DNA from: Pseudomonas sihuiensis
Lineage (GTDB): Bacteria > Pseudomonadota > Gammaproteobacteria > Pseudomonadales > Pseudomonadaceae
NCBI RefSeq assembly: GCF_900106015.1
Contig: NZ_LT629797.1
Coordinates: forward strand, 1,240,001 to 1,304,000
DNA: 64,000 bases
Direction: 5' to 3'
Both the position numbers and the translations under genes were made by a program. Below, piece by piece: positions 32,520-42,777 of this stretch; within the stretch, counting starts at the first letter, position 1; the number at the start of each line of letters is the position of its first letter. Below the pieces are notes generated by a model. The model saw only the letters and a program-made list of their open reading frames with translations, was not told the DNA's origin and searched no databases.

Positions 32520-32577
32520 AGTCCGTGGCCATTCGGTCGCTATAACCTAGGTCTACGTTCGTTCTAAGGATAGGTAC

Positions 32578-33471
32578 ATGAGTCTGGTTACCGGCGACGC
32601 GCTATCGCTGTTGTTGTTTCGTTTGCATAGCGGCCGCCTGCTGGGGATCAACCTGCTCAAGGTCAACGAGATCATTCCGTGCCCAGCCTTGACCAAGCTG
32701 CCCAATCGTCACCCCAACGTGCGCGGCATCGCCACCTTGCGTGGCGCCGCGATGACGGTGATCGACCTGGCGCGTGCCATCGGCGAACGCGGTGCGGCTG
32801 ACGAAGACGATGGTTGCCTGATCGTCACCGAGTTGAGCCGCTCGCGTCAGGGGCTGCACGTGAAAAGTGTCGAGCGTATCGTGCAGTGCTCCACCCGCGA
32901 TGTGCGTCCGCCACCCGCCGGCTCCGGCGCGCGTGCCTTCATTACCGGTGTGACGCAGATCGATGGCGCCATCGTGCAGGTTCTCGATATCGAGAAGGTA
33001 CTGCACGACATTGCGCCTGCGCTGGAGGAAGCCCCCGTCGGGCAACTGCTCGATGGCCAAGATGCCCGCTTGCTGCAAGGTCGCCGCGTGTTGCTGGTCG
33101 ACGACTCGCAAGTCGCGCTGCAACAGACTCTCAACGTACTGCGCCAGCTGGGGCTCGATTGCACGGCAGTGCGCAGTGCCCAGGCTGCCCTGCAGCAACT
33201 GCACGAATACCATCAGGCTGGCATGCCATTCGAGCTGCTGGTCTCGGACATCGAGATGCCGGAGCTGGATGGCTACAGCCTGGTTCAGGAAATTCGTCGC
33301 AGCCCCGATATTGCCGACACCTACGTGCTGCTGCACACCTCGCTGGACAGCACCATGAATACCGAGAAGGCGCGTTCGGTCGGTGCCAATGCGGTACTGA
33401 CCAAGTTCTCCTCGGTCGATCTCAGCCAGGCACTGCTCGATGCCTTTCGGCAAATGAGCGGGCAGCACTGA
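32578..33471 (+). CDS. cheV: Chemotaxis coupling protein CheV
   Basis: 297 residues. An N-terminal CheW-like domain (about 8-150, with VNEIIPCPALTKLPNRHPNVRGIATLRG) couples receptors to CheA. A C-terminal receiver domain (about 168-293) has the phospho-acceptor Asp224 in LLVSDIEMPELDGYS and the acidic pair in LLVDDSQ. CheV is thought to tune array activity by acting as a phosphate sink. Single gene with its own terminator; no other che genes are nearby. Confidence 0.95.
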   Translation: MSLVTGDALSLLLFRLHSGRLLGINLLKVNEIIPCPALTKLPNRHPNVRGIATLRGAAMTVIDLARAIGERGAADEDDGCLIVTELSRSRQGLHVKSVERIVQCSTRDVRPPPAGSGARAFITGVTQIDGAIVQVLDIEKVLHDIAPALEEAPVGQLLDGQDARLLQGRRVLLVDDSQVALQQTLNVLRQLGLDCTAVRSAQAALQQLHEYHQAGMPFELLVSDIEMPELDGYSLVQEIRRSPDIADTYVLLHTSLDSTMNTEKARSVGANAVLTKFSSVDLSQALLDAFRQMSGQH

Positions 33472-33482
33472 GCTCCCCCTGC

Positions 33483-33511
33483 AACCCCTTGCCGCTTGAC
33501 GGCAAGGGGTT
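33483..33511 (+). terminator. Terminator of cheV
   Basis: Perfect 12-bp arms AACCCCTTGCCG and CGGCAAGGGGTT with a 5-base loop, 12 bases after the cheV stop. Confidence 0.8.
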
Positions 33512-33635
33512 GTCTAGCTTCCTTTCTAGTCGACAATAAAAGTCAATACTTTCAATTGGTTAAGCGCTCCTCATGAGCTGGCATGCGCTTTGAATCAGTG
33601 CGCCTGGCAATTGCAACTCAGTCAAGGAGCACGGC

Positions 33636-34124
33636 ATGAGCACGATTGGAGGTATTGGCAGTTACGGTGGGATATCCCTGACGGGATTTCGCAACAAGCA
33701 GAGTGAAGAGCAGGGCGAGCTGGCCCAGTTGGCGCGCAATGTCGAGAAGACCACACGCACGGCGAACGCCGAGTCCGAACGCGAGTTCCGCGCTAGGCAG
33801 GCGACCGAAGAGGGGTTCGCGCGTCTGCGCGTCGCTCTGCAGAACGCTTCAGACGGCAAGGTCGAGACATCCGTCAGTTCACCACTGAGCGACGAGGGCG
33901 GTAACACCGCGCTGGAGGCTTTCAAGGCCTACATGGCGATGACTCCGGCCGAAAAGATGCGTGACAGTATCCTCAAGGAAATAGGCATGACCGAAGAGGA
34001 GATCGAGGCGCTGCCACCTGAGCAGCAGAAGGCAGTCGAAGAAGAAATTGCCCAGCGCATGGAGGAGCGAGCCAAGATGCCGGCCCAGTCAGAAGACAAT
34101 GGTCATTCTTATGGGCTGATCTGA
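33636..34124 (+). CDS. Hypothetical hydrophilic protein
   Basis: 162 residues. AAGGAG at 33624-33629 gives ideal spacing to ATG 33636. The glycine-rich start MSTIGGIGSYGGISLTG is followed by a charged helical middle (about residues 20-70) and a C-terminal acidic helix (EEEIEALPPEQQKAVEEEIAQRMEE). No signal peptide or membrane span is seen. I do not recognise the family. The pattern of a disordered start and helical tail resembles small flagellar- or secretion-associated proteins, but this is only an impression. Confidence 0.65.
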   Translation: MSTIGGIGSYGGISLTGFRNKQSEEQGELAQLARNVEKTTRTANAESEREFRARQATEEGFARLRVALQNASDGKVETSVSSPLSDEGGNTALEAFKAYMAMTPAEKMRDSILKEIGMTEEEIEALPPEQQKAVEEEIAQRMEERAKMPAQSEDNGHSYGLI

Positions 34125-34228
34125 TCGGCTTGCACCTTGTTGGGTGGGTATTTCAGAGTTGGGCCTGTAAAAATCGTGATGTAAATCACGGATGATTCTC
34201 CGTCCTGGTGAATAACCGTTGGAATTTT

Positions 34229-34271
34229 CATGGGTTGAACTGTCTATCAATCGACGACGGTTCAACCCATG
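34229..34271. repeat. 12-bp perfect inverted repeat upstream of AraC gene
   Basis: Arms CATGGGTTGAAC (34229-34240) and GTTCAACCCATG (34260-34271), separated by 19 bases. It lies 58 bases before the AraC-type start and about 105 bases after the previous stop. There is no T run, so it is more likely an operator or a structured leader than a simple terminator. Confidence 0.6.
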
Positions 34272-34329
34272 GGCTCTAACCGGTTGAGCTTTCACCACCC
34301 TAGAGAATCTTTATCAGGTCATTGCCAAT

Positions 34330-35193
34330 ATGGATGTTCTTTCCGAGTTCTTCGAGCGCACGAGCCTGCAAGGGCGACTGTTATTCGCCGGCCCGGTAGA
34401 CGGTACCCTGGTGTTGGATAAGCCCCCTGGCATGGCATTCATCCATGTGATCGAGCGAGGTGCACTGGATATGGTGCACGCCGACAGGCCTCGCATCGCG
34501 ATCAGTGAACCCAGCGTTCTGTTCTGTCCCAGCACCTGCTGCTACAAGCTGCGTGCGCACCAGCCCGGTGGCGTCGATCTGATCTGCTCCTCGTTCCAGT
34601 TCGGGCGTTCGGGGCAGCAGCCGTTTCCGCTGGGCCTTTTGGAAACCCTGGTGTTTCCGCTGAGCGCCCTTGAGCAGCTCGGGCCGGTGATCGGCTCACT
34701 GGTCAACGAATTCCGTACACAGGCTCCCGGCCGGAGCAAGGCGTTGAACCTGCTGTTCGAATACGTGTTCGTCCTGCTGGTACGCCGCGCGGTGAACGAA
34801 GGGCGCATAACCAGCGGCCTGCTTTATGCGCTGCAGGACAGTCAACTGGGGCCTGCGCTGATCTGCATTCACCAGGAACCCCAGCTGGCCTGGAGCGTCG
34901 AGCGTCTGGCCGCGTTGGCGAAGATGTCGCGTACCAAGTTCGCAGCACTGTTCTCCGAGGTCATGAGCATGACGCCCATGGCCTATGTGACTGCCTGGCG
35001 CATGAAGGTGGCGCAGGATCTGCTGCGTGAGGGGAAGCCGATCAAGGTGATCGCCGATGCTGTGGGCTACGCATCGCAAGCGTCGTTCTCACGCACCTTT
35101 GCCCAGCAGGTCGGGCAACCGCCAGGCGAATGGTTACGGGCTGAAGGGGAGGACCCGCCGGCGAAGCTGCAGGTGCAGATTTACCGCGATTGA
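34330..35193 (+). CDS. AraC-family transcriptional regulator (cupin sensor)
   Basis: 287 residues. The N-terminal 180 or so form a cupin-like sensor (AraC_binding_1/Cupin_6 type, with FIHVIERGALDM and PSVLFCPSTCCYKL). The C-terminal double helix-turn-helix has LAALAKMSRTKFAALFSEVMSMTP and IADAVGYASQASFSRTF. Such regulators often control a neighbouring oxidoreductase. Here the neighbouring flavoprotein gene is broken, so its former target may be lost. The ribosome-binding site is weak. Ligand unknown. Confidence 0.88.
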   Translation: MDVLSEFFERTSLQGRLLFAGPVDGTLVLDKPPGMAFIHVIERGALDMVHADRPRIAISEPSVLFCPSTCCYKLRAHQPGGVDLICSSFQFGRSGQQPFPLGLLETLVFPLSALEQLGPVIGSLVNEFRTQAPGRSKALNLLFEYVFVLLVRRAVNEGRITSGLLYALQDSQLGPALICIHQEPQLAWSVERLAALAKMSRTKFAALFSEVMSMTPMAYVTAWRMKVAQDLLREGKPIKVIADAVGYASQASFSRTFAQQVGQPPGEWLRAEGEDPPAKLQVQIYRD

Positions 35194-35239
35194 GCATGGC
35201 ATGCCCATGGCAGCCACCGCCCTGGGCATGCCTCATCGA

Positions 35240-36343
35240 TCAGGCGACGACTGGAATCAGCGGGTCGGCGGCTGCCAGAGCGATCTCGCGCTTGGCCTCC
35301 GGCGGGTAGATCCACTGGGTGTTGATCTGCATTTTCAGCTCTTTGCCTTCCTTGCCGGTCAGCACCACCTTACGCTCCCAGCCTTCGGTGAACACAGCGC
35401 CCCAGGCGCCCAGGTCCAGGCAGGTGACGTACTTGGGTTGGCTGTAGGGAATCGGCTCGACACCCAGCAGATCGGCTGCAGCGTTATTGCCGGAGGAGCG
35501 GCCGAGAGCGATGGCGTGCTGGCAGGTCATCAGTGCGTGGTTGCCAAGTTCATCCACCGCGGCATAGGCGGTATCGCCGGTGGCGTAGATGGCGTCCTGG
35601 CCGAGTACTTTCAGGTTGCGGTCGACGTGCAGGCGGCCAAAGGCGTCGCGCTCGCCATCGATCTGCTGCGTCAGCGCTGAGGCCTTAACCCCGACGGTCC
35701 AGACTACGGTGCTGGCTTCGATACGTTCGCCGTTGTCGAGCTGGACGCCATGCTCATCGACCATCGACACCGGGCTACCGAGCTTCCAGGTCACGCCCAG
35801 TGTGTCGCTGGCTGCGGCGATCACCGAGGCGATCTGCTCGCCCATGACGCTGCCAACCTGTTTGCCCATGTCGACGACGATCACCCGCACATCGGCTTCA
35901 TTACCCAGAATGGCGCGCAGCCGCGCCGGCATTTCCGTGGCCGTCTCGATACCGCTGAAGCCACCGCCAACCACCACCACGGTGTTACGGGCCTGGCTGG
36001 TCGGTTTGTCACGCAGGTTCTGCAGATGGGCCTCAAGTTTCTGCGCCGCCTCCAGGCTGTCGACATCGAAGGCGAAGCTGTCGATACCGGCCAGTGGAGG
36101 CCGGGCGACCTGGCTACCGGAGGCCAGAATCAACCGGTCGAAATTCAGTTCGGCCTGCGCGCCGCTCGCGTCACGGTAGATCACTCGCCTGCCTGCGGCG
36201 TCGATGCGGGTGGCGCTGCCTTGCACGTATTGCACGCCGACCGCATCGAACAACGGGCCGAGCGATGCAACGGTGGTGCTCAGGTCGCTTTCATAGAAGC
36301 GCGGGCGTACGCGCAGTTCCGCTTGCGGAGCGAGGAGGGGCAT
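35240..36343 (-). pseudogene. NDH-2-like FAD oxidoreductase lacking its N-terminus
   Basis: The recognisable sequence runs from LLAPQAELRVRPRFYE through TVVVVGGGFSGIETATEMPARL (the second Rossmann fold, for NADH) to ATGDTAYAAVDELGNHALMTCQHA and the C-terminal domain, about 367 residues. The family normally has another 40-45 residues in front, with the GxGxxG motif for FAD. Here that part is missing: the frame runs on only through antisense codons of a different gene. Exactly at this point (36332-36343) a MocR-type gene fragment begins on the other strand. A chance ATG at 36343 exists but has no ribosome-binding site. The product could not bind FAD normally, so I call it a pseudogene. Confidence 0.75.
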
Positions 36344-36661
36344 TTCGACCGTCACGTGCGGCGCATGCGCAAGATCTACGCAGCGCGTGCCGATGCCTTC
36401 GCCGAAGCCGCGCACAAGCACTGGCAAGGGCTGATCGAGGTGCCGGAAATTCGTGCAGGTATGGATATCGCCTGCCATTTGCAGGTGGAGAACGAGCAGG
36501 AAGCTTTCGCGCGTTTGCAGGCTGCCGGTATCGACGCGTTGCCACTGGCGAGCTACTGCGTCGAGGCAAGGCCACCTGGGTTGGTAATGGGCTTTGCGCC
36601 TTATGAAGAACGCGCCATCGAGGATGCCGCCAGGGCCGTTGCGCACATCCTGCGCGGCTGA
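36332..36661 (+). pseudogene. C-terminal remnant of a MocR-type (GntR/aminotransferase) regulator
   Basis: About 109 codons in one frame begin EEGHFDRHVRRMRKIYAARADAF and end VAHILRG. This is the characteristic C-terminal part of MocR/PdxR-like regulators, in which a GntR winged helix is fused to a PLP-dependent aminotransferase fold. The DNA-binding domain and the PLP-lysine region (about 370-400 residues) are gone. To the left the sequence switches abruptly into the flavoprotein gene on the opposite strand. No start or ribosome-binding site supports expression. Confidence 0.75.
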
Positions 36662-36664
36662 GAA

Positions 36665-36688
36665 CTGCCCCGGCCAAGGCCGGGGCAG
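36665..36688. terminator. Hairpin between MocR remnant and porin gene
   Basis: Perfect 11-bp GC-rich arms CTGCCCCGGCC and GGCCGGGGCAG with an AA loop. It lies between the remnant's stop (+) and the porin's stop (-), so it can serve both directions. No strong T run. Confidence 0.65.
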
Positions 36689-36694
36689 CGACCA

Positions 36695-37948
36695 TCAGAG
36701 GATGCTCAGCGGGTATTCGACAAAGGCACGGATCTCGTTGAGATCCGGCCCTACGTCGGTGCTGGAACGGTAGATGGAATTGCGCAGGCGCAGGTGCAGA
36801 TCCTTGGCAGCGCCACTCTGGATGGTGTAGCCGATCTGGTTGAAGATCTCGCGCTCGGTGCCGTTGTTGTCGTTGCCGGTATCGATGTTGTCACCGCGTA
36901 CGTAGGCGAACTTGTAACGCAGCCCCGGCACACCGTACTCGGCAAAATCCAGCTCGTAGCTGGCCTGCCATGAACGCTCGTCCTTCAGGTTGAAGTCCGA
37001 ATAGTAGGAGTTGGCCAGGTAGATGCTGGCGCCGCCATCACCGTAGTCATAAGCAAAGCCGGCATCGCCGCTGTTGCGCTGGTGTGCGACGATGAAGGCA
37101 TGGGCGCCGATGCTGTACTTGGCCGCCAGGCTCCAGATGGTGTTGCGATCACCCTGACCGTCACCGCCGAGATCCACTGCGGCCACCGAGCCAGTGTCGT
37201 ACTTGGTGCGGTAGATGTTGAAGTCGAAATTGAGCGCCTGATCCGCTGCCAGCGCCAGGTTGTAATTGACGTTGGCGTAGTAGCGTTTGTACATGTCCTC
37301 AAGATCGGCGTGATACACCGCCAGGCTCAAATCGTCGCTGACGGCGTAACTGCCGCCGAGCACATCAATGCTCTTGAGGCGATTGGGGTCGCGTGCCGAG
37401 TCGCCCATCGGGCTGTCCGCGGTGAAGCGACCTGCGTTCAGCTCCAGGCCTTCGATCTCGTTGCTGGTGACCAGCGTGCCAGTGAAGGACTGCGGCAGCA
37501 GACGGCTGTCGTCATGGGCCAGAACCGGCAGGGAAGGGAACTGGTTGCCGTACTTGATCACGGTATTGGATACGCGCAGTTTCACCGCACCGCCAGCCTG
37601 GGACAGGTCGTCCACCGGGCGACCTTCGCTGTCGGTGTCGAAGAACGCGCGATAGTTGCGGCCGCGACCGCTGTCGAGCTTGACCCCGAGCAGGCCGAAA
37701 GCATCGACGCCGAAGCCGACGGTACCCTGGGTGAATCCGGACTCGAAGGTGGCGATGAAACCCTGCCCCCAGGTCTTGGCGTCGTTGGTGTTGTCCTTGT
37801 AGTCACGGTTGAAGTAGGCGTTGCGCAGCAACAGATTGAGGCTGGCGTCTTCAACGAAACCGTTGGCTTCGGACTGGCTGCTGGCATGAGCCAACTGCCC
37901 GCCCAGCGCGAGGCTGCAAGCCAGCGCGAGACAGTGCTTCTTGTGCAT
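36695..37948 (-). CDS. OprD-family outer-membrane porin
   Basis: 417 residues. The signal peptide MHKKHCLALACSLALGGQLAHA ends at about residue 22. The mature start FVEDASLNLLLRNAYFNRDY and DAKTWGQGFIATFESGFTQGTVGFGVDAFGLLGVKLD are signatures of OprD porins. These are 18-stranded barrels that take up basic amino acids, peptides or aromatic and aliphatic acids. The end EIRAFVEYPLSIL has the expected aromatic beta-strand terminus, so the barrel is complete. Substrate is unknown. The start at 37948 is set by the signal peptide; the earlier in-frame ATG lacks support. Confidence 0.93.
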   Translation of the reverse strand: MHKKHCLALACSLALGGQLAHASSQSEANGFVEDASLNLLLRNAYFNRDYKDNTNDAKTWGQGFIATFESGFTQGTVGFGVDAFGLLGVKLDSGRGRNYRAFFDTDSEGRPVDDLSQAGGAVKLRVSNTVIKYGNQFPSLPVLAHDDSRLLPQSFTGTLVTSNEIEGLELNAGRFTADSPMGDSARDPNRLKSIDVLGGSYAVSDDLSLAVYHADLEDMYKRYYANVNYNLALAADQALNFDFNIYRTKYDTGSVAAVDLGGDGQGDRNTIWSLAAKYSIGAHAFIVAHQRNSGDAGFAYDYGDGGASIYLANSYYSDFNLKDERSWQASYELDFAEYGVPGLRYKFAYVRGDNIDTGNDNNGTEREIFNQIGYTIQSGAAKDLHLRLRNSIYRSSTDVGPDLNEIRAFVEYPLSIL

Positions 37949-38295
37949 GAGTGCTCCCGGTGTTGGTGTGCTGTTTTCAACGCGCCTCACATCGAGGTAA
38001 GGCCCGGCCCAGAGGGCGCGCTTAGAGTTATCACCCTGCCAGCAGATGCACTATTCAAGCTGATCGATGATCACTATCAACGACTTCGATGCGGTGTTCG
38101 GGAGGATCGGCGATAGGCTTCTCCCCGATGAAGATTCCATAGGCGGCGGTTTTTGCAACACTCCCGGAGGCCGTCGCTCTGGCTCCACTTCATCTCCTTT
38201 GGTTAAGACGACTTGTGGCCGCCTGGTGATCCAGTGCGGCCTTTTTTTATGTTCATCTTTCCTGATCTTACGTGCGCAGCGGTTGAAGTGACGGG
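37949..38295. other. 347-base gap with an unassigned + strand terminator
   Basis: It holds the porin promoter on the left and the dnaE2 3' flank on the right. The only clear structure is a strong terminator on the + strand at 38217-38248, with no protein gene in front of it. A weak + strand reading frame at 38067-38291 runs straight through that terminator and is not credible. Confidence 0.5.
38217..38248 (+). terminator. Strong rho-independent terminator without a gene (possible small RNA)
   Basis: Outer arms GGCCGC (38217-38222) and GCGGCC (38236-38241), inner arms CTGG and CCAG around a TGAT loop, then seven T bases. The T run makes it directional on the + strand. The dnaE2 gene runs the other way and the porin leads away, so an RNA starting somewhere in about 37990-38150 is the simplest owner. 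Confidence 0.7.
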
Positions 38296-41200
38296 TCAGT
38301 GAAAATCCCGACTGCGTATATCCAGGCCCGTCAGCATCGTCGTCATGTCCGTCAGGCGCCCGGCGATCACGTGGCGCACACCGTCGACGGTCTCAAGATG
38401 GCCATCGATGCGCAGCATCTGCGACTGCACCAGAACTCGTCGCTGCCGCTCAGCCAGGTCGTGCCAGACGACCACATTGACCAGACCGAACTCATCTTCG
38501 AGGGTGAGGAAAATCACGCCGCTGGCGGTTTGCGGCCTTTGCCGGCCTATCACCAGACCGGCAATGCTGACAGGCCGGCCGTGCTCAACTGCCTGTAGCT
38601 CCCGCGAGCTCTTGCAGCGTATCGCTCGCAGCGCCTGGCGCAGCAGGGCCAGAGGGTGCGGACCGAGCGTGGTGCCAAGCGTGGCATAGTCGGTCAGTAG
38701 GTCTTCTCCTTGCGATGGTGCAGGCAGACTCAGGATTTCTTCGCTCGGCGCAGATACGCCGGCGAACAGCGGCAACTGTTCCTCGACACCAGCCACCGCC
38801 CAGCGCGCCTGATAGCGGTGGCCAACCAGGCCGGAGAGAGCGCCTGCATCGGCCAATCGCTCGCGCGCCGATGCATCCAGGCGTGCACGTATGCTGAGGT
38901 CTTCGACATCACGGAATGCGCCGCACTGGCGTGCCTGTTCGATACGGCGCGCGTCGTCTTCGCGCATGCCACGAATCATCCTCAGACCCAGGCGAATGGT
39001 CGGCTCGCCATGTTCATCGGGCTCCAGGCTGCAATCCCAGTCGCTGTAGTGCACGTCCACGGGACGCACCTCGACATCATGCCGCCGTGCATCCTGCAGC
39101 ACCTGATCCGGGCTGTAGAAGCCCATCGGCCAACTGTTGACCAGCGCGCAGGCATAGGCAGCAGGCTCGTGGCACTTCAGCCAGCAACTGGCATAGGCGA
39201 GCAGGGCGAAGCTGGCCGCATGCGACTCGGGAAAACCGTAACTACCGAAGCCCTCGATCTGGCGGAAGATCCGCTCGGTGAATGCCTGCGTGTAACCCTT
39301 TTCCAGCATGCGCGAGGTGAGTCGCTGACGATGCGGTTCGAGCCCGCCATGACGCTTCCAGGCGGCCATGCTGCGGCGTAGTTCATCCGCCTCGCCGGGT
39401 GTGTACTCGGCAGCGACGATGGCCAGCTCCATGACCTGCTCCTGAAACAGCGGTACGCCGAGCGTGCGCTCGAAGACCGGCTTGAGTTCATCCGAGGGAT
39501 AGTCGATCGGTTCTTCGCCGTTTCGCCGACGCAGGTAGGGGTGCACCATGTCGCCCTGAATCGGCCCCGGACGGACGATGGCCACCTGGATCACCAGGTC
39601 GTAGAACGCCTTCGGGCGCAATCGTGGCAGCATCGCCATCTGCGCACGGGACTCGATCTGGAACGCGCCAATGGTGTCTGCACGGCAGATCATGGCGTAG
39701 GTGGCCGGGTCTTCCTTGGGCAGGGTGGCCAGCGTCCACTGCGTGCCCCGGTAGCGCTCGATGAGACTGAAGCAACGGCGCAGGGCGCTGAGCATACCCA
39801 AAGCCAGCACGTCGACCTTGAGCAGGCCGACCCTGTCCAGATCGTCCTTGTCCCACTGGATGACAGTACGCTCGGCCATCGTCGCGTTCTCCACCGGCAC
39901 CAGCGTATCGAGGGCGTGCTCGGAAATGACGAAACCGCCCGGATGCTGCGATAGATGGCGAGGGAAGCCAATCAACTCGCCGGTCAGTATCAGCACGCGC
40001 CTGAGCAGTGGATTCTGCGGATCGAACCCCGCCTCCAATAGGCGCTCGGGCGCTGGCGGGCCGCTGCTCCAGCGGCCACAGCAGTCAGCCAGCGCATTGA
40101 CCTGATCAGGCGGCAAGCCGAGGGCCTTGGCGACGTCGCGTATCGCCCCGGCGCCGTGATAGGTGTTGACCACGGCCGTGAGCGCCGCACGCGTTCGGCC
40201 GTAGCGACGAAACACGTACTGGATGACTTCTTCACGGCGTTCATGCTCGAAATCGACGTCGATATCCGGCGGCTCGTTGCGCTCGCGGGAGAGAAAGCGC
40301 TCGAACAACAGCCGGCTGTGGGTGGGGTCCAGCTCGGTGATACCCAGGGCGAAACAGACGCTCGAGTTGGCCGCCGACCCCCGGCCCTGGCAGAGGATCT
40401 GCTGCTCGCGGGCAAAGCGGACGATGTCGTGCACGGTCAGAAAGTAGCTTTCGTATTCCAGTTCGGCGATCAGCGCCAACTCGTGTTCGAGCTGCGCGCG
40501 GGCCCTGTCCGGCACTCCCTCGGGCCAACGCTCAGCAGCGCCGCGCTCCACCAGAAAGCGCAGCCAGGACGTGGCGTCATGACCTTCTGGCACCAGCTCG
40601 TGCGGGTAGTGATACTCCAGTTGCTCGAGATCGAAGTGGCAGCGCTCGGCGATGCGCAGGCTCTGTGCGAGCAGCTCGGGCGGATACAGCTCGGCCAGCT
40701 CCTCAACTCGGCGCAGATGCCGTTCGCCATTGGCAAACAGATAGGCGCCGGCCTCGGCCACGGGCAGATGATGACGGATGGCAGTCATGCAATCCTGCAG
40801 GGCGCGGCGGCCACGGGCATGCATGTGCACGTCGCCACAGGCCACAGCCGGCAGGTCGTGATCGCCTGCCAGCTCGAGCAGGCGCTGCAGACGCGCGCTA
40901 TCGTCCGCACCGCGATGCAGCTCGACGCCCAGCCACAGCCGCTCGGGGAACACCGAGCGAAGCCAGGGCAGGGCGCTGACTTCACCCTCACTGAGCCAGA
41001 TGGCCAGCAGGCCATCGAGCGGCGCCACGAAATCCTCGTGCAGCAATCGGTAGGTGCCTTTTACCGCCCTGCGCCGCGCCCGGGTGATCAGGCCGCATAG
41101 CACCTGATAGCCCGTCAGGTTCTCGACCAGTAGCACCAGCTTCGGGCCTTGCTCGATCCTTACTTCGCTGCCCACGATCAGCTTTACCCCGGTTTTCTTC

Positions 41201-41364
41201 GAGGCTTCCCAGGCGCGCACGATGCCAGCCAGGGTGCACTCATCGGTGATCGCCAAGGCGCGATAGTTCAGCCTTGCCGCACGCTCGAACAACTCCTGCG
41301 CACTGGACGCACCGCGCTGGAAGCTGAAGTTCGACAGGCAATGCAGTTCGGCATAATCGCTCAT
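38296..41364 (-). CDS. dnaE2: Error-prone DNA polymerase III alpha-like subunit DnaE2
   Basis: 1022 residues, typical of DnaE2 and shorter than DnaE1. It has an N-terminal PHP domain ([20 protein letters not shown]) and a polymerase III palm with the catalytic [15 protein letters not shown]. Fingers, helix-hairpin-helix and a C-terminal OB domain ([26 protein letters not shown]) follow. It copies past lesions in damage-induced mutagenesis together with ImuA and ImuB. Its start overlaps the imuB stop (ATGA). It is third in the LexA-controlled imuA-imuB-dnaE2 operon. Confidence 0.96.
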   Translation of the reverse strand: MSDYAELHCLSNFSFQRGASSAQELFERAARLNYRALAITDECTLAGIVRAWEASKKTGVKLIVGSEVRIEQGPKLVLLVENLTGYQVLCGLITRARRRAVKGTYRLLHEDFVAPLDGLLAIWLSEGEVSALPWLRSVFPERLWLGVELHRGADDSARLQRLLELAGDHDLPAVACGDVHMHARGRRALQDCMTAIRHHLPVAEAGAYLFANGERHLRRVEELAELYPPELLAQSLRIAERCHFDLEQLEYHYPHELVPEGHDATSWLRFLVERGAAERWPEGVPDRARAQLEHELALIAELEYESYFLTVHDIVRFAREQQILCQGRGSAANSSVCFALGITELDPTHSRLLFERFLSRERNEPPDIDVDFEHERREEVIQYVFRRYGRTRAALTAVVNTYHGAGAIRDVAKALGLPPDQVNALADCCGRWSSGPPAPERLLEAGFDPQNPLLRRVLILTGELIGFPRHLSQHPGGFVISEHALDTLVPVENATMAERTVIQWDKDDLDRVGLLKVDVLALGMLSALRRCFSLIERYRGTQWTLATLPKEDPATYAMICRADTIGAFQIESRAQMAMLPRLRPKAFYDLVIQVAIVRPGPIQGDMVHPYLRRRNGEEPIDYPSDELKPVFERTLGVPLFQEQVMELAIVAAEYTPGEADELRRSMAAWKRHGGLEPHRQRLTSRMLEKGYTQAFTERIFRQIEGFGSYGFPESHAASFALLAYASCWLKCHEPAAYACALVNSWPMGFYSPDQVLQDARRHDVEVRPVDVHYSDWDCSLEPDEHGEPTIRLGLRMIRGMREDDARRIEQARQCGAFRDVEDLSIRARLDASARERLADAGALSGLVGHRYQARWAVAGVEEQLPLFAGVSAPSEEILSLPAPSQGEDLLTDYATLGTTLGPHPLALLRQALRAIRCKSSRELQAVEHGRPVSIAGLVIGRQRPQTASGVIFLTLEDEFGLVNVVVWHDLAERQRRVLVQSQMLRIDGHLETVDGVRHVIAGRLTDMTTMLTGLDIRSRDFH

Positions 41365-42770
41365 GCGAACCAGCCGTGCAGCAGCAACGGCCCATTACTG
41401 CCGACTGGCCGATACGCCCAGCCGCGCTGCCCTGCACGGGTTTGCACCACGTAATAGTCGCGGCGCACATCCTCGCCATCCCACCAGCCGGACTCGATGC
41501 GCTCCGGGCCGGAGATGATGCGCAGTGAGGCTTCGCGTAACGGTTGGGGTTCGCTCAACAGCCAGCCTGGCCGCGGGCCACAAGGAGGCAGCAAGGGGCT
41601 GGTCGAGTCGTTGATCCAGGCACGCTCGGGACGGTGATCGGCTCTGGCGCCGAGGCCATGCAGGGCGTCATCACCGAGGCGCGCCCTTAGCCGCTCGCGT
41701 AATTGCTCCCAGGGCTGGTTCTGCTGTGGTCGCTCGTCGAACAGTTGCTGGTGCTGAGGCGCAAAGACCGGCAATTCACGTGCCTCCAGCCGCACGGCCA
41801 GCACCGGCGCTGGTAGCTGCTGATGTTCCAGACGGCCACGTGTCAGCTCGAACAGCATGCCGGGATCACGCTCGGCGCTGAGCAGACCCACCTGTATCTG
41901 CGTATCGGCACCCGCGCGGTGTTCCAGATGCAGGGTGAAACGCTGCACGCCACTATCACGACAGGCCAGGTAAGCCGCCAGATCGGCTGTCAGCCGGCGC
42001 AACGGGAACAGCAGTGCCTGATGCGATTCCACTTCGAAATTCAGCTCGATACGGGTATCGAAAACATCCGCAGGCATGAAGAAATCCAGCGCTAACGGAC
42101 GCTGGCCAGACAGGGTATCGAGATGACGTAGCACTTCGGCAGGGAAACGCTTGGCCAGGCTGTCACGCGGCAGAGCCAACAGCTGCCGCAACTGCCTGAG
42201 CCCCATGCGATTGAAGGCCGTGGTTAGCGTGGCGGATAGCCCGAGCCGATCCACTGGCAAGGGATCGAGCATCTGCTTGAGCATCCGCTCATCACTTGCC
42301 ATCAACCCATCACCGACATTGACCAGCACTCGGGCCGCTGCCGGATTCGGCGCGACGGCAATGCGGTGCTGGAAGGCCAATGCCGAAAGCTCGGCGCGCA
42401 GGCGTGCTTCGAAACGCGGCCAGGGGCCGAACAGTCCCAGACTGGACTGCACCTCCAGCAACAGGCAGCGCGGATAGTGCAGGCTGACCTGGGCACTGAA
42501 GCCATAGGCCCAGGCGGCCAGAAACTGCTGCCAGCGCTCGATGGCCGCAAGATCGTATTCTGCCGTGGCAAACCCACGTGTCAGCGCCTGCGCTGCAGTC
42601 AGTGACTGGCCGGGCTTCAGCCCCAGGGCTCGGGCTGCCGGGTTGACCGCCTGTAGAACGCGCCGTTGTGGCGAGCCGGTAAGCAGCACCAACGGCTCAT
42701 CAGGATTGGCGCGGTGGCGCTGCACGCCGTCCATGGCCAGTTGCGGCAACAAGATGCAAGCCCAGAGCAT
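41361..42770 (-). CDS. imuB: Catalytically inactive Y-family polymerase-like protein ImuB
   Basis: 469 residues from [15 protein letters not shown] at 42770; a longer in-frame upstream start overlaps imuA and is not supported. The fold is Y-family polymerase-like, but the region that should carry the catalytic aspartates reads [11 protein letters not shown], as expected for inactive ImuB. A beta-clamp-binding-like motif QHQQLF lies at about residue 350. ImuB acts as the hub that brings DnaE2 and ImuA to the clamp. It is coupled to dnaE2 by a 4-base overlap and starts 7 bases after imuA. Confidence 0.93.
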   Translation of the reverse strand: MLWACILLPQLAMDGVQRHRANPDEPLVLLTGSPQRRVLQAVNPAARALGLKPGQSLTAAQALTRGFATAEYDLAAIERWQQFLAAWAYGFSAQVSLHYPRCLLLEVQSSLGLFGPWPRFEARLRAELSALAFQHRIAVAPNPAAARVLVNVGDGLMASDERMLKQMLDPLPVDRLGLSATLTTAFNRMGLRQLRQLLALPRDSLAKRFPAEVLRHLDTLSGQRPLALDFFMPADVFDTRIELNFEVESHQALLFPLRRLTADLAAYLACRDSGVQRFTLHLEHRAGADTQIQVGLLSAERDPGMLFELTRGRLEHQQLPAPVLAVRLEARELPVFAPQHQQLFDERPQQNQPWEQLRERLRARLGDDALHGLGARADHRPERAWINDSTSPLLPPCGPRPGWLLSEPQPLREASLRIISGPERIESGWWDGEDVRRDYYVVQTRAGQRGWAYRPVGSNGPLLLHGWFA

Positions 42771-42777
42771 GGCAGGT

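Noticed and set aside
35240..36646. 468-residue flavoprotein including the part above 36343
   Set aside because: The first 101 residues are antisense codons of the MocR remnant and carry no FAD-binding motif, so the long frame is an artefact of the junction.
38067..38291. 74-residue + strand frame before dnaE2
   Set aside because: It passes through a strong terminator and has no ribosome-binding site or family resemblance.
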